The position numbers and the translations under genes are program-made. A stretch of DNA of 64,000 nt from Nyssa sinensis (taxonomy: Eukaryota > Streptophyta > Magnoliopsida > Cornales > Nyssaceae), in assembly GCA_008638375.1 (NCBI GenBank), contig CM018052.1, forward strand, positions 10,029,506 to 10,093,505, written 5' to 3'. How positions within the stretch are numbered: the first letter of the stretch is position 1; each line of letters opens with the position of its first letter. The notes beneath the pieces were generated by a model that did no database searches, had not been told where the DNA came from, and saw nothing but the letters and a program-made list of their open reading frames with translations. Shown piece after piece: positions 25,926-35,308 of the stretch.

Positions 25926-26339
25926 GCTACTTCTGCATGCAAAATTTTGTATCACAATATTTTTATATTCATATATATTTAATAAGTGTTCTAATATATA
26001 TTATTTGATCTTTATTTCAAATTGATCAAGATTATTGCATCTACGTCGCCTCATTCGTGCATCGGGACTTGCTTTTCTTTTTCTTTTTTTAATTTTATTT
26101 TCGTAGACATCTATAGTTACATTTTCTAAGAAAAATTTTAATTTTTGTATTTATTGAGATGATTGTAACGAATTACATATATATTTATATATGAATGCAT
26201 TTCTTTTTTAATATATTCATTTCATAATGTTTGAAATTGTTTTACATCAGGATGATTGATACAGGTTTTAAATAGGAATAAAACACAAAAAAGGGAAATG
26301 TTCGGTCCAAAATAGGGCAAAAAAAAAAAAAAAAAACTT

Positions 26340-26665
26340 TTAGCGATGCATAGAAGGCGTCGCTTAAAGTCCCACATATTAGTTTTAGCAACGCTTCACG
26401 GTCGTCACTAAAAACACACTATTAGACGCATAGAGTTCGTCGTTAAAGATGTATAATCATTCCAATAACACAATTTTTGCAACGCCTTCTGTGTGTCGCT
26501 AATAATATACTATTAGCGACACCCATTGAATTCTCTACATGTCATTAGTGATGCCATACCCGATTATTTGTGACGCATATTCTTATGCATGCCATTAATA
26601 GTATTAGCGATGCCCATGGCGACGTATACTTGTGCGTCGCTAATACTCTTTAGCGACGCTAATAG
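26340..26665. repeat. CACTA-2 right subterminal repeats
   Basis: Many copies of TTAGCGA(C/T)GC and GTCGCTAA in both orientations, partly decayed. Followed by the degenerate terminus at 26678-26682 and the AAG duplication. Confidence 0.8.
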
Positions 26666-26685
26666 TACCATTTGCTGAAGTGAAG

Positions 26686-28009
26686 GATCTTCGTGATGTT
26701 TCAAGAAAACTCGTAACATAAGCTACCTCTTCCGCTTCCACTGATCTTGATCTGAAGAGGTAACTAGGTTAACATCCGTTTATGTTTTTATGTATTTACT
26801 TCATTGTATAAGTTCAACTAAGTAACTTTTGTATATTATATCATATCACTTGTTACAAAACAACGCATTCACAACTACTAACTATATAAAAATGGAATTT
26901 GCAAATTTTCAATTGCTTCAGTCATGTTTCATATTAAACTAATTAATCAATTGAAATATGGTTAGATTGTATGGTTATTAACTATCATCTGACAATCTAT
27001 TATCCTGATGTTGGTACTATTCTTCTAGTATGTAGAATCATAAGATCCATTCACAAGGTGCCATACAAAATGGAGCAGTGACTAACTAAAATACCTTGCT
27101 AGAATGACTATTTGATTATGGATTCTTATTGAATAAAAGTGGAAAACAACCCCCCAAAAAAAAAATTTTGAATCGAGCCGACCTAACACGAAAATATTCA
27201 ATTCAGGTCAGGTCGGGTTCACCAATTCACGGTTCTGATTTTTTTTTCCATAATCATATAAGGTTGGGTGGGTCCCGGTTCTACTGTAACTTCACCCATT
27301 TGCATCGCTAGTTGTAAGGCTATTAGTGGGCTGCTGTCATTGTCGTCTTGTCGTCACAGGTGGCCGGAGGTGCTGCAACTGATCTAAGGTTAGGGTTTTA
27401 TTGATATGTGTGTATATATATATATATATATATTATATATATGCATGCATATATATATGGGACATGTAAGGAATTTTCAACATTTTAGAGTGTGAAGTTG
27501 GTAATTGATCAAGATGGAATGACTGTAATAATAACATAAAGTAAGGGTAAAGTTATAGTGTTACCCGAACAGGTTCCCAATAGTTTAGGTTAAGCTCTGC
27601 TGGGCTGGTGTTTAGAAATGGGTGCTTTGGGCTTTAATCGCTGCCTGACCTCGCAGACTAAAATCCAAACAGGCCGCTAACCATTAAGTCATTCAATAAG
27701 GCCTTAATAACATAGGAGACTCTCCTGCTTTGGAGTTTTACAAAGTAGCCACCAATGTCACATGCAGGAGTTTGCCATAATAGTAAAAGTTCTCTTCTGG
27801 TCCAAGTCAACTCTTTCCAATTTTAATGAAAATAAAAAATTTAAAATCATAACTTCAAAAGAGGGAGAGATTAGACTCTTGAAATTCTCTCTAGCTTTTT
27901 CTTTTTCAACGGAAGGATCTCAATTTGGATTGATAGCAATTTTTCATGCCCTGCCTAGTTCAAGGAAGGTTATGCCACGTAGACACCACACAAACGCCTA
28001 CTAGGAGCA
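26686..28009. other. Intergenic or decayed repeat sequence
   Basis: Should begin with the continuation of the copia-like LTR cut at 8489. A TA/GC-step microsatellite lies at about 27412-27460. I see no supported coding sequence, RNA gene or boundary in the rest. Confidence 0.4.
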
Positions 28010-28073
28010 TGTTTGCTGCTTGGGATGCTTGCTTGGTCATTTTGTCTAGAGTCTTCTAGTGTATTCATGTATA

Positions 28074-28302
28074 TTCTAGAATTGTGTAGAGTTGTATGGA
28101 GTCATTTAGAACACTCTTGAGTATTGTAGTATAGTATGGAGTGTTCTAGAATATTGTAAAGACATCTTGTACTATTGTATAGTGTGAAAGAGTATTCTAG
28201 AAAATGGTAGTTAAGAGATAGTTATAGTGGAACTCTAGAAGGTTCTCTTAAGGAGGTGAGAACCTTCTAACCATCCATTGAGGAGGAGGATTAGTATAAA
28301 TA
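28074..28302 (+). promoter_or_regulatory. Heat-shock-element-like cluster and TATA box
   Basis: Perfect TTCTAGAA palindromes at 28074-28081, 28144-28151 and 28195-28202, then CTCTAGAAGGTTC at 28233-28245 and GAACCTTC at 28260-28267, followed by TATAAATA at 28295-28302. TTCnnGAA and GAAnnTTC are the two forms of the binding site for plant heat-shock factors. Binding itself is not shown by sequence. Confidence 0.6.
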
Positions 28303-28399
28303 GGTTAGCTTTAGTCATTTGTAACTAACCCATCAATAACTCCTAAAAGTATTGAGTAGAGTTTCCTCAGAGTGTCTATAGTTTGTAAAGCCTTTCTTG

Positions 28400-28896
28400 A
28401 GTAATAAAGTAACTCATTTGCTACAAGTTGCTTAAGTATGAGTGTGAGTGAGCAAGTAAGGTCCACTACACTACGAATGGGAGAGGCAATCTTGGCACAA
28501 CTAGGAGTGCACAAGTGGAAGACTGACTAAGACAAGGTTACAAGAGAAGGGAAGTAGCCTTAGTGGGTAATATAGTAACTCCTTTTCTACAAGTTTCCTA
28601 AGTATGAGTGTGAGTGAACAGGTAAGGGCCACTACACTATGAACAGGAGAGGCAATCTTGGCACAACTAGAATGCACGAGTGGAAGGCTGACTAAGACAA
28701 GGTCACAAGAGAATGGAAGTCGCCTTGGTGAGTAATATAGTAACTCCTTTGCTACAAGTTGCCTAAGTATGAGAGTGAGTGAGCGGGCAAAGGCCACTAA
28801 ACTATGAATGGGAGAGGCAATCTTGGCACAACTAGGAGTGCACAAGTGAAAGGCTGACTAAGACAAGGTCACAAAAGGAGGGAAGTAGCCTTAGTG
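28400..28896 (+). repeat. Tandem repeat, about 165 bp x 3
   Basis: Copies start near 28400, 28564 and 28729, each with GAGTAATA(A/T)AGTAACTC, a CTACAAGTT block, GGAGAGGCAATCTTGGCACA and ACTGACTAAGACAAGGT-type sequence. It follows the TATA box and polyadenylation signal. The minus-strand frames here are repeated copies of the same noncoding unit. Confidence 0.8.
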
Positions 28897-29235
28897 CCAC
28901 ACAGGTACGCTTGTGTGACAGCCGGAAGTTTTATCCCGTGACAAATTTCCATGAATAAAATTTCATTCCACTTAAAAAAATTAAATGAAAATAAATACGA
29001 CATTTGGGTTCTTTTAGTACTTTAGTTTTGGAAAACAAGTGTTGGACAAATTGCAGACAAGGTAGCTGCCCACGTCTTAATAAAAATAGATTATTCAAAA
29101 CCGAAATCCGTTGAAATTTTTGATTAGTATTTTTAGACCACGGTCCAACACTAGATAAATATATATATATATAAAAGAATATGTATAACGTGATCCTATT
29201 CACACTCTCTTTTTGAATACTTCAACTTTAAAAAG

Positions 29236-29690
29236 CACTACAACAAAATGCACTATTAGCGATGCGCTTGTGCGTCGCTAATAGTGCCATTGTGCGTCGC
29301 AAAAGACATTTGGCGACGCACTTAAGGCGTCACAAATAGTGTCGTCGCTAATACTATTAGCGACGCACAAAACCATTAGTGTCGCTAAAAGTGCCTATTA
29401 GCGACGCACAGAACGCGTCGCTAATAATTGGGTACGTGCGTCGCCAATAGTACCCAAGGGCGTATTATGCGTCACTAAAAGTCAGTATTAGCGACGCACA
29501 GTAAGCATCGCTAAAAGTGAGTATTAGCGACGCACAGTGTGCATCGCCAATACTGACTTTTAGTGACGCTCACTGTGCGTCACTAAAAGTGAGTATTAGC
29601 GACGCATCAAAACGCGCGTCGCTAATACTCACTTTTTAAATTAAATTTTGACTTTTAGTGACACTATGGTGTGCGTCGCTAAAAGTGTTT
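29236..29690. repeat. CACTA-1 3-prime terminal and subterminal repeats
   Basis: After the 13-bp terminal repeat comes a dense field of TTAGCGACGCAC and its reverse complement GTGCGTCGCTAA, often paired head to head across a few bases so that each pair could fold as a hairpin. In En/Spm such motifs bind TNPA. The block ends in a poly-T run at about 29690-29704. Confidence 0.9.
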
Positions 29691-29704
29691 TTTTTTTTTT
29701 TTTT

Positions 29705-30130
29705 AGAACCATATCTGCTTTGTTTTATTTGTTGTTTTGTTCCTGTTTAAACCTGTATCAATCATCCATCCTGGTATACAATAAAATCCAAGCATTCTGA
29801 AATGAATTAAAAAAGAAAAATACATTCATATATATATATATATATATATATTAAACTAATTATGTACAATTGTAAAAGTATAATTCATCAATAAATAGAA
29901 AAATTAAAAATTGTCTCCAACATGTTACTACAGATGTCCATGAAAATAAAAAATAAAAATAACAAGTTCCGATTCAAAACATAAAGACGGCGGCGTGGCA
30001 ATAATCCCCGATCAATCTGAAATAAAGATCAAATGACATATATTAGAACAATTATTAAATATATATGAACATAAAATGTGAATAGTTTTTTTTTTTTGCA
30101 TGCATAAATAGTAAGAACGACATAAAATAG
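29705..30130 (-). other. CACTA-1 3-prime noncoding, possible last exon of the TNPA-like gene
   Basis: A (AT)n run lies at about 29827-29851. On the minus strand, CTTTATTTCAG followed by ATTGATCGGGGATTATTGCC (about 29975-30020) looks like a splice acceptor and exon start. The same stretch is preserved at about 26010-26070 in CACTA-2, which argues that it matters to the element. No stop-free frame can be confirmed because the upstream exons are broken. Confidence 0.4.
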
Positions 30131-33100
30131 CACAAGTCTATTTTATCATTTGTGAGGTGTGTGATGTGGTTTCGGTGCAGTTAGGCCGATATCTGGCATT
30201 TTGGTCAGTCAAAACCCCAAAATGGGCCTTTTTGGAGCTGAAACTTGTATAAGTTTCAAACCGGGCATCGGAACCGAGTGTCGTAAGTTTGTGCAAGTTC
30301 ATTTTATCATTTTTGAGGTGTGTGAGGTGGAGTTAGGCCGATATCCGGCATTTTGTTCTGTCAAAACCCCAAAATGGGCTTTTTTGGAGCTGAAACTTGC
30401 ATAAGTTTCAAACCGGGCATCGGAACCGAGTGTCGTAAGTTCGTGAAAGTTTATTTTATCATTTTTGAGGTGTGTGAGGTGGTTTCGGTGCAGTTAGGCC
30501 GATATCCGGCATTTTGGTCTGTCAAAACCCCAAAATGGGCCTTTTTGGAGCTGAAACTTGCATAAGTTTCAAACCGGGCATCTGAACCGAGTGTCGTAAT
30601 TTCGTGCAAGTCTATTTTATCATTTTTGAGGTGTGTGAGGTGTTTCGGTGTAGTTAGGCCGATATCCGGCATTTTGGTCTGTCAAACCCCAAAATGGGTC
30701 TTTTTGGAGCTGAAACTTGCATAAATTTCAAACCGAGCATCTGAAACGAGTGTCGTAAGTTTGTGCAAGTTTATTTTATCATTTTTGAGGTGTGTGAGGT
30801 GGTTTCGGTGCAGTTAAGCCGATATCCGACATTTTGGTCTGTCAAAACCCCAAAATGAGCCTTTTTGGAGCTGAAACTTGCATAAGTTTCAAACCGGGCA
30901 TCGGAACCAAGTGTCGTAAGTTTGTGCACGTTTATTTTATCATTTTTGAGGTGTGTGAGGTGGTTTTGGTGCAGTTAGACCAATATCCGGCATTTTGGTC
31001 TGTCAAAACCCCAAAATAGGCCTTTTTGGAGCTGAAACTTGCATAAGTTTCAAACCGGGCATCTGAACCGAGTGTTGTAAGTTCGTGCAAGTCTATTTTA
31101 TCATTTGTGAGGTGTGTGAGGTGGTTTTGGTGTAGTTAGGCCGATATCCGGCATTTTGGTCAGTCAAAACCCCAAAATGGGTCTTTTCGGAGCTGAAACT
31201 TGCATAAGTTTCAAACCGGGCATCGGAACCGAGTGTCGTAAGTTTGTGCAAGTTCATTCTATCATTTTTCAGGTGTGTGAGGTGGAGTTAGGCCGATATT
31301 CAGAATTTTGGTCTGTCAAAACCCCAAAATGGGCTTTTTTGGAGCTGAAACTTGCATAAGTTTCAAACCGGGCATCGGAACCGAGTGTCATAAGTTCGTG
31401 CAAGTTTATTTTATCATTTTTGAGGTGTGTGAGGTGGTTTCGGTGTAGTTAGGCCGATATCCGGCATTTCGGTCTGTCAAAACCCCAAAATGGGTCTTTT
31501 TGGAGCTGAAACTTGCATAAGTTTCAAACCGGGCATCTGAACCGAGTGTCGTAAGTTTGTGCAAGTTTATTTTATCATTTTTGAGGTGTGTGAGGTGGTT
31601 TCGGTGCAGTTAGGCCGATATCCGGCATTTTAGTCTGTCAAAACTCCAAAATGAGCCTTTTTAGAGCTGAAACTTGCATAAGTTTCAAACCGAGCATCGG
31701 AACCGAGTGTCGTAAGTTTGTGCACGTTTATTTTATCATTTTTGAGGTGTGTGAGGTGGTTTTGGTGCAGTTAGACCAATATCTGGCATTTTGGTCTGTC
31801 AAAACCCCAAAATAGGCCTTTTTGGAGCTGAAACTTGCATAAGTTTCAAACCGGGCATCTGAACCGAGTGTTGTAAGTTCGTGCAAGTCTATTTTATCAT
31901 TTGTGAGGTGTGTGAGGTGGTTTTGGGGTAGTTAGGCCGATATCCGGCATTTTGGTCTGTCAAAACCCCAAAATGGGTCTTTTCGGAGCTGAAACTTGCA
32001 TAAGTTTCAAACCGGGCATCGGAACCGAGTGTCGCAAGATTGTGCAAGTTCATTTTATCATTTTTGAGGTGTGTGAGGTGGAGTTAGGCCGATATCCAGC
32101 ATTTTGGTCTGTGAAAACCCCAAAATGGGCTTTTTTGGAGCTGAAACTTGCATAAGTTTCAAACCGGGCATCGGAACCGAGTGTCGTAAGTTTGTGCAAG
32201 TTTATTTTATCATTTTTGAGGTATGTGAGGTGGTTTCGGTGCAGTTAGGCTGATATCCGGTATTTTGGTCTGTCAAAACCCCAAAATGGGCCTTTTTGGA
32301 GCTGAAACTCGCATAAGTTTCAAACCGGGCATCTGAACCGAGTGTCGTAATTTCATGCAAGTCTATTTTATCATTTTTGAGGTGTGTGAGGTGGTTTCGG
32401 TGTAGTTAGGCCGATATCCGGCATTTTGGTCTGTCAAAACCCCAAAATGGGTCTTTTTGGAGCTGAAACTTGCATAAGTTTCAAACCGGGCATCTGAACC
32501 GAGTGTCGTAAGTTTGTGCAAGTTTATTTTATCATTTTTGAGGTGTGTGAGGTGGTTTCGGTGCAGTTAGGCCAATATCCAGCATTTTGGTCTGTCAAAA
32601 CCCCAAAATGAGCCTTTTTGGAGCTGAAACTTGCATAAGTTTTAAACCGGGCATCGGAACCGAGTGTCGTAAGTTTGTGCACATTTATTTTATCATTCTT
32701 GAGGTTTGTGAGGTGTTTTTGGTGCAGTTAGACCAATATCCAGCATTTTGGTCTGTCAAAACCCCAAAATAGGCCTTTTTTGGAGCTGAAACTTGCATAA
32801 GTTTCAAACCGGGCATCTGAACTGAGTGTTGTAAGTTCGTGCAAGTCTATTTTATCATTTGTGAGCTGTGTGAGGTGGTTTTGGTGTAGTTAGGCCGATA
32901 TCCGGCATTTTGGTCTGTCGAAACCCCAAAATGGGTCTTTTCGGAGCTGAAACTTGCATAAGTTTCAAACCGGGCATCGGAACCGAGTGTCGTAAGTTTG
33001 TGCAAGTTTATTTTATCATTTTTGAGGTGTGTGAGGTGGTTTCGGTGTAGTTAGGCTGATATCCAGCATTTTGGTCTGTGAAAATCCCAAAATGGGCCTT

Positions 33101-33693
33101 TTTGGAGCTGAAACTGGCATAAGTTTCAAACCGGGCATCGGAACCGAGTGTCATAAGTTTGTGCAAGTTTATTTTATCATTTGTGAGGTGTGTGATATGG
33201 TTTCGGTGTAGTTAGGCCGATATCCGGCATTTTGGTTTGTCAAAACCCGAAAATGGACCTTTTTGGAGCTGAAACTTGCATAAGTTTCGAACCGGGCATC
33301 TGAACCGAGTGTCGTAAGTTCATGCAAGTCTATTTTATCATTTATGAGGTGTGTAAGGTTTTTTTGGTGCAGTTAGGCCGATATCCGGTATTTTGGTCTG
33401 TGAAAACCCCAAAATGGGCCTTTTTGGAGCTGAAACTTGCATAAGTTTCAAACCGGGCATCGGAACCGAGTGTCGTAAGTTCGTGTAAGTTTATTTTGTC
33501 ATTTGTGAGGTGTGTAAGGTGGTTTCGGTGTAGTTAGGCCGATATCCAGAATTTTGGTATGTCAAACCCCCAAAATAGGCCTTTTTGGAGCTGAAACTTG
33601 CATAAGTTTCAAACCGGGCATCCGAACCGAGTTCCGTAAGTTCGTGCAAATCTATTTTATCATTTTTGAGGTGTGTGATATGGTTTCGGTGCA
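30131..33693. repeat. Tandem array of about 160 bp, 22 to 23 units, with higher-order structure
   Basis: Units recur every 150-163 bp (mean near 160). A typical unit runs TTTTATCATTTTTGAGGTG, GCCGATATCCGGC, CAAAACCCCAAAATGGGC, GAAACTTGCATAAGTTTC, CGGAACCGAGTGTCGTAAG. Diagnostic variants recur in the same order: a short unit lacking the TTTCGGTGC segment begins blocks at about 30321, 31276, 32072, and a similar register returns at 33032, giving blocks of 6, 5 and 6 units (955, 796, 960 bp). It sits between the last clear exon of the TNPA-like gene and the 3-prime subterminal repeats. Frames of about 67 codons in the array are by-products of the repeat. Confidence 0.93.
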
Positions 33694-33742
33694 TTTTCTA
33701 TAAATAATAAATCCACCAAAGTATATAATTTTAAAAACTTAC

Positions 33743-35192
33743 CAAGGTTGTGAAGAGTCACGCTGTTGGCTGAGCATCGTCTACGCAAGAGTCTGTAGCT
33801 CAGAATATTGTTCCTTGAGGCTATCTAGTCTCTGGCGCAGCGCTACATTCTCTTGTTGAACTGCCTCAGTAGCTGCGTGTGCCCTAGCATCACTCTCAAA
33901 GGACGATGTCATCGGCGCCATCCTAGTCCCTAAGCCACGCACATAGCCACGCCTCTTGCCCAGAACAGTCTCCCATATCTGGTCATCGGTCAGCGGATCC
34001 TGACCTTCAGGTGTCGGCTGATCACGTAGCCGGACCATCTCCTCATATAAAAACATAAATATATGTTACTACTTTTATAACTTTAGATTAATATTAAATT
34101 AGTAATACTGTAGCAAGTTACATAAAAACTTACTTAAAGCCACTGTGCTTCAGGCCCAGCCCAACCCTTATTGGGGTTGTAGTGCATCCTGTGCCACAAA
34201 TCAATGGGGCTGGGTGGTGCACCGGTGTCCTGGTCTCGCTGGAGCAAATAAATAGTAGCTTTTGAAGATTGATTTCATGAATAGATTATACAATAAGAAC
34301 TTGATACATTTATTAACTTACCATATCATGCCTATACTATACAAAAGAACGTGATCCACCATAGTTGGTCACCTTCTGCTTGCTTCTACTCTCGCTATTC
34401 TTCCTGCTTAGTTCTTACACTTGGCCAAAACAAATAAGGTTAGTATAAATGATACTGATTTAAACCAGACAACAAAAGTAATTTGGACAATTTTTACCTA
34501 GAATGCATCACTTGTGAACCGGTCGCACAATAATATCCAATCCTCCACCGTCACCCCCCCGTAGGGTCTGTCTCGGGGCTCTCTACCGGCTGCCACCTCC
34601 GCCTCGTAGTGCATGTGAAGACGGTGTCGATAGTCCCTGAAACGGACTCCCAGGTAACGGTGGTAGGTAGAGATTGATGTCAAACTTCTCCTGTAAAACA
34701 TGTCATTGTCAAAACATTACGACATTAGAAATGTTAAAATTTAGTTCAACACAATAATAAAAGACATACCAGGATTTGCGCATGAATAGCCTGTAGCTTC
34801 TCTTGAGTGACGAGACTCCAGTCAGTAATATGGAGTGGGGTGCGTAGTCGGCAAATGATGCCGACCTTTGTGATGAACTGCTGTGCCCACCCACCAACGG
34901 GTTTCAGCAAGCCCTCAGGTAGCTCAATCTGAAGTCGCGCACCCTCTGCTGCCTCCATCTATGTTTGCAAACTCTGATTCTTCGACCTACCACGCCCTCG
35001 TCTAGCACTGGTGGTGGCCGAAGCTTTAGAAACAATAAAATAGAAACAATTAGTACCATATTTATATAAGCATTAATACAAAATGGAACTATCCATACCA
35101 TCAATGGCAGGATCGGTCGATCCTGCAGAGGAAGGGGAAGGGGTCGATGGGTCCACCGGGGCTGCGCGTCTACGTGAGCCTGGTCCAACCAT
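33743..35192 (-). pseudogene. TNPA-like / Ptta-type CACTA second gene, broken
   Basis: Six exons can be traced by splice signals and protein logic: 35192-35099, 35023-34770, 34690-34498, 34413-34322, 34238-34134 and about 34043-33743. The protein has a basic, proline-rich N-terminus, a central region with K-P-V-G-G-W and D-Y-R-H-R-L-H-M-H-Y, a K-V-T-N-Y-G-G-S-R-S-F segment, then I-W-E-T-V-L-G-K-R and G-Y-V-R-G-L-G, typical of plant En/Spm Ptta/TNPA-like proteins that bind subterminal repeats. A C-terminal coiled coil (A-A-T-E-A to about 33785) could mediate multimers. In-frame TAG codons lie at 34959-34961, 34498-34500, 34337-34339 and 33781-33783, each where Gln is plausible. The last exon ends in a donor (TTG/GTAAGT), so more gene should lie beyond the array. 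Confidence 0.75.
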
Positions 35193-35308
35193 ATCTAAAA
35201 CAAAAGTTTAAAAGTAAATTCCATTACATCATAAAAATTAAAATCCATTACAGCATAAAATTGAAGATCCGTTACACTTGATCTTACCACATGTAACACC
35301 TTTTACAA

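Larger units (their letters stand above)
8490..26682 (+). mobile_element. CACTA-2: non-autonomous CACTA element, bloated by nested insertions
   Basis: Left end CACTACAAAAATGTGC at 8490; right end ...GCTGAAGTG at 26682, where the expected TAGTG has decayed to AAGTG. Flanking AAG at 8487-8489 and 26683-26685 is the 3-bp target duplication of this superfamily. Subterminal repeats of the TTAGCGACGC type lie at 8500-8810 and 26340-26665. Without unit B (8811-20504) and unit E (21246-25277) about 2.46 kb remains and holds no transposase. Its left end is colinear with the right end of CACTA-1, so it lies in the opposite orientation; the AATAA/GTCCCC junction around unit B matches the uninterrupted AATAAGTCCCC of CACTA-1 (reverse complement of about 41857). 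Confidence 0.85.
28010..28920 (+). mobile_element. LTR-like promoter region, possibly copia (heat-responsive type)
   Basis: Begins TGTTTGCTGC and ends CTTGTGTGACA, so TG...CA ends are possible, but the flanking 5-mers (GAGCA, GCCGG) do not match; boundaries are therefore provisional. It has a canonical TATA box at 28295-28302, a cluster of heat-shock-element motifs upstream of it, an AATAAA at 28403-28408, and a triplicated 165-bp block behind. This order (enhancer motifs, TATA box, polyadenylation signal) is that of an LTR. No coding domain follows. Confidence 0.5.

Noticed and set aside
8383..26719. A 46-codon minus-strand frame that becomes continuous when CACTA-2 is removed
   Set aside because: Tempting as a gene broken by the transposon, but the left flank lies in a probable copia LTR and the frame is short, with no domain and an upstream stop.
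30131..33693. Regularly spaced repeats as a CRISPR array
   Set aside because: Plant nuclear DNA; units of 160 bp are homologous over their whole length, with no unique spacers.
30201..33694. Repeated frames of about 61 to 73 codons that look like a small repeated protein family
   Set aside because: They are the same noncoding 160-bp unit read in one frame; each ends within one or two units, unit lengths are not multiples of three, and the antisense strand gives equally long frames.
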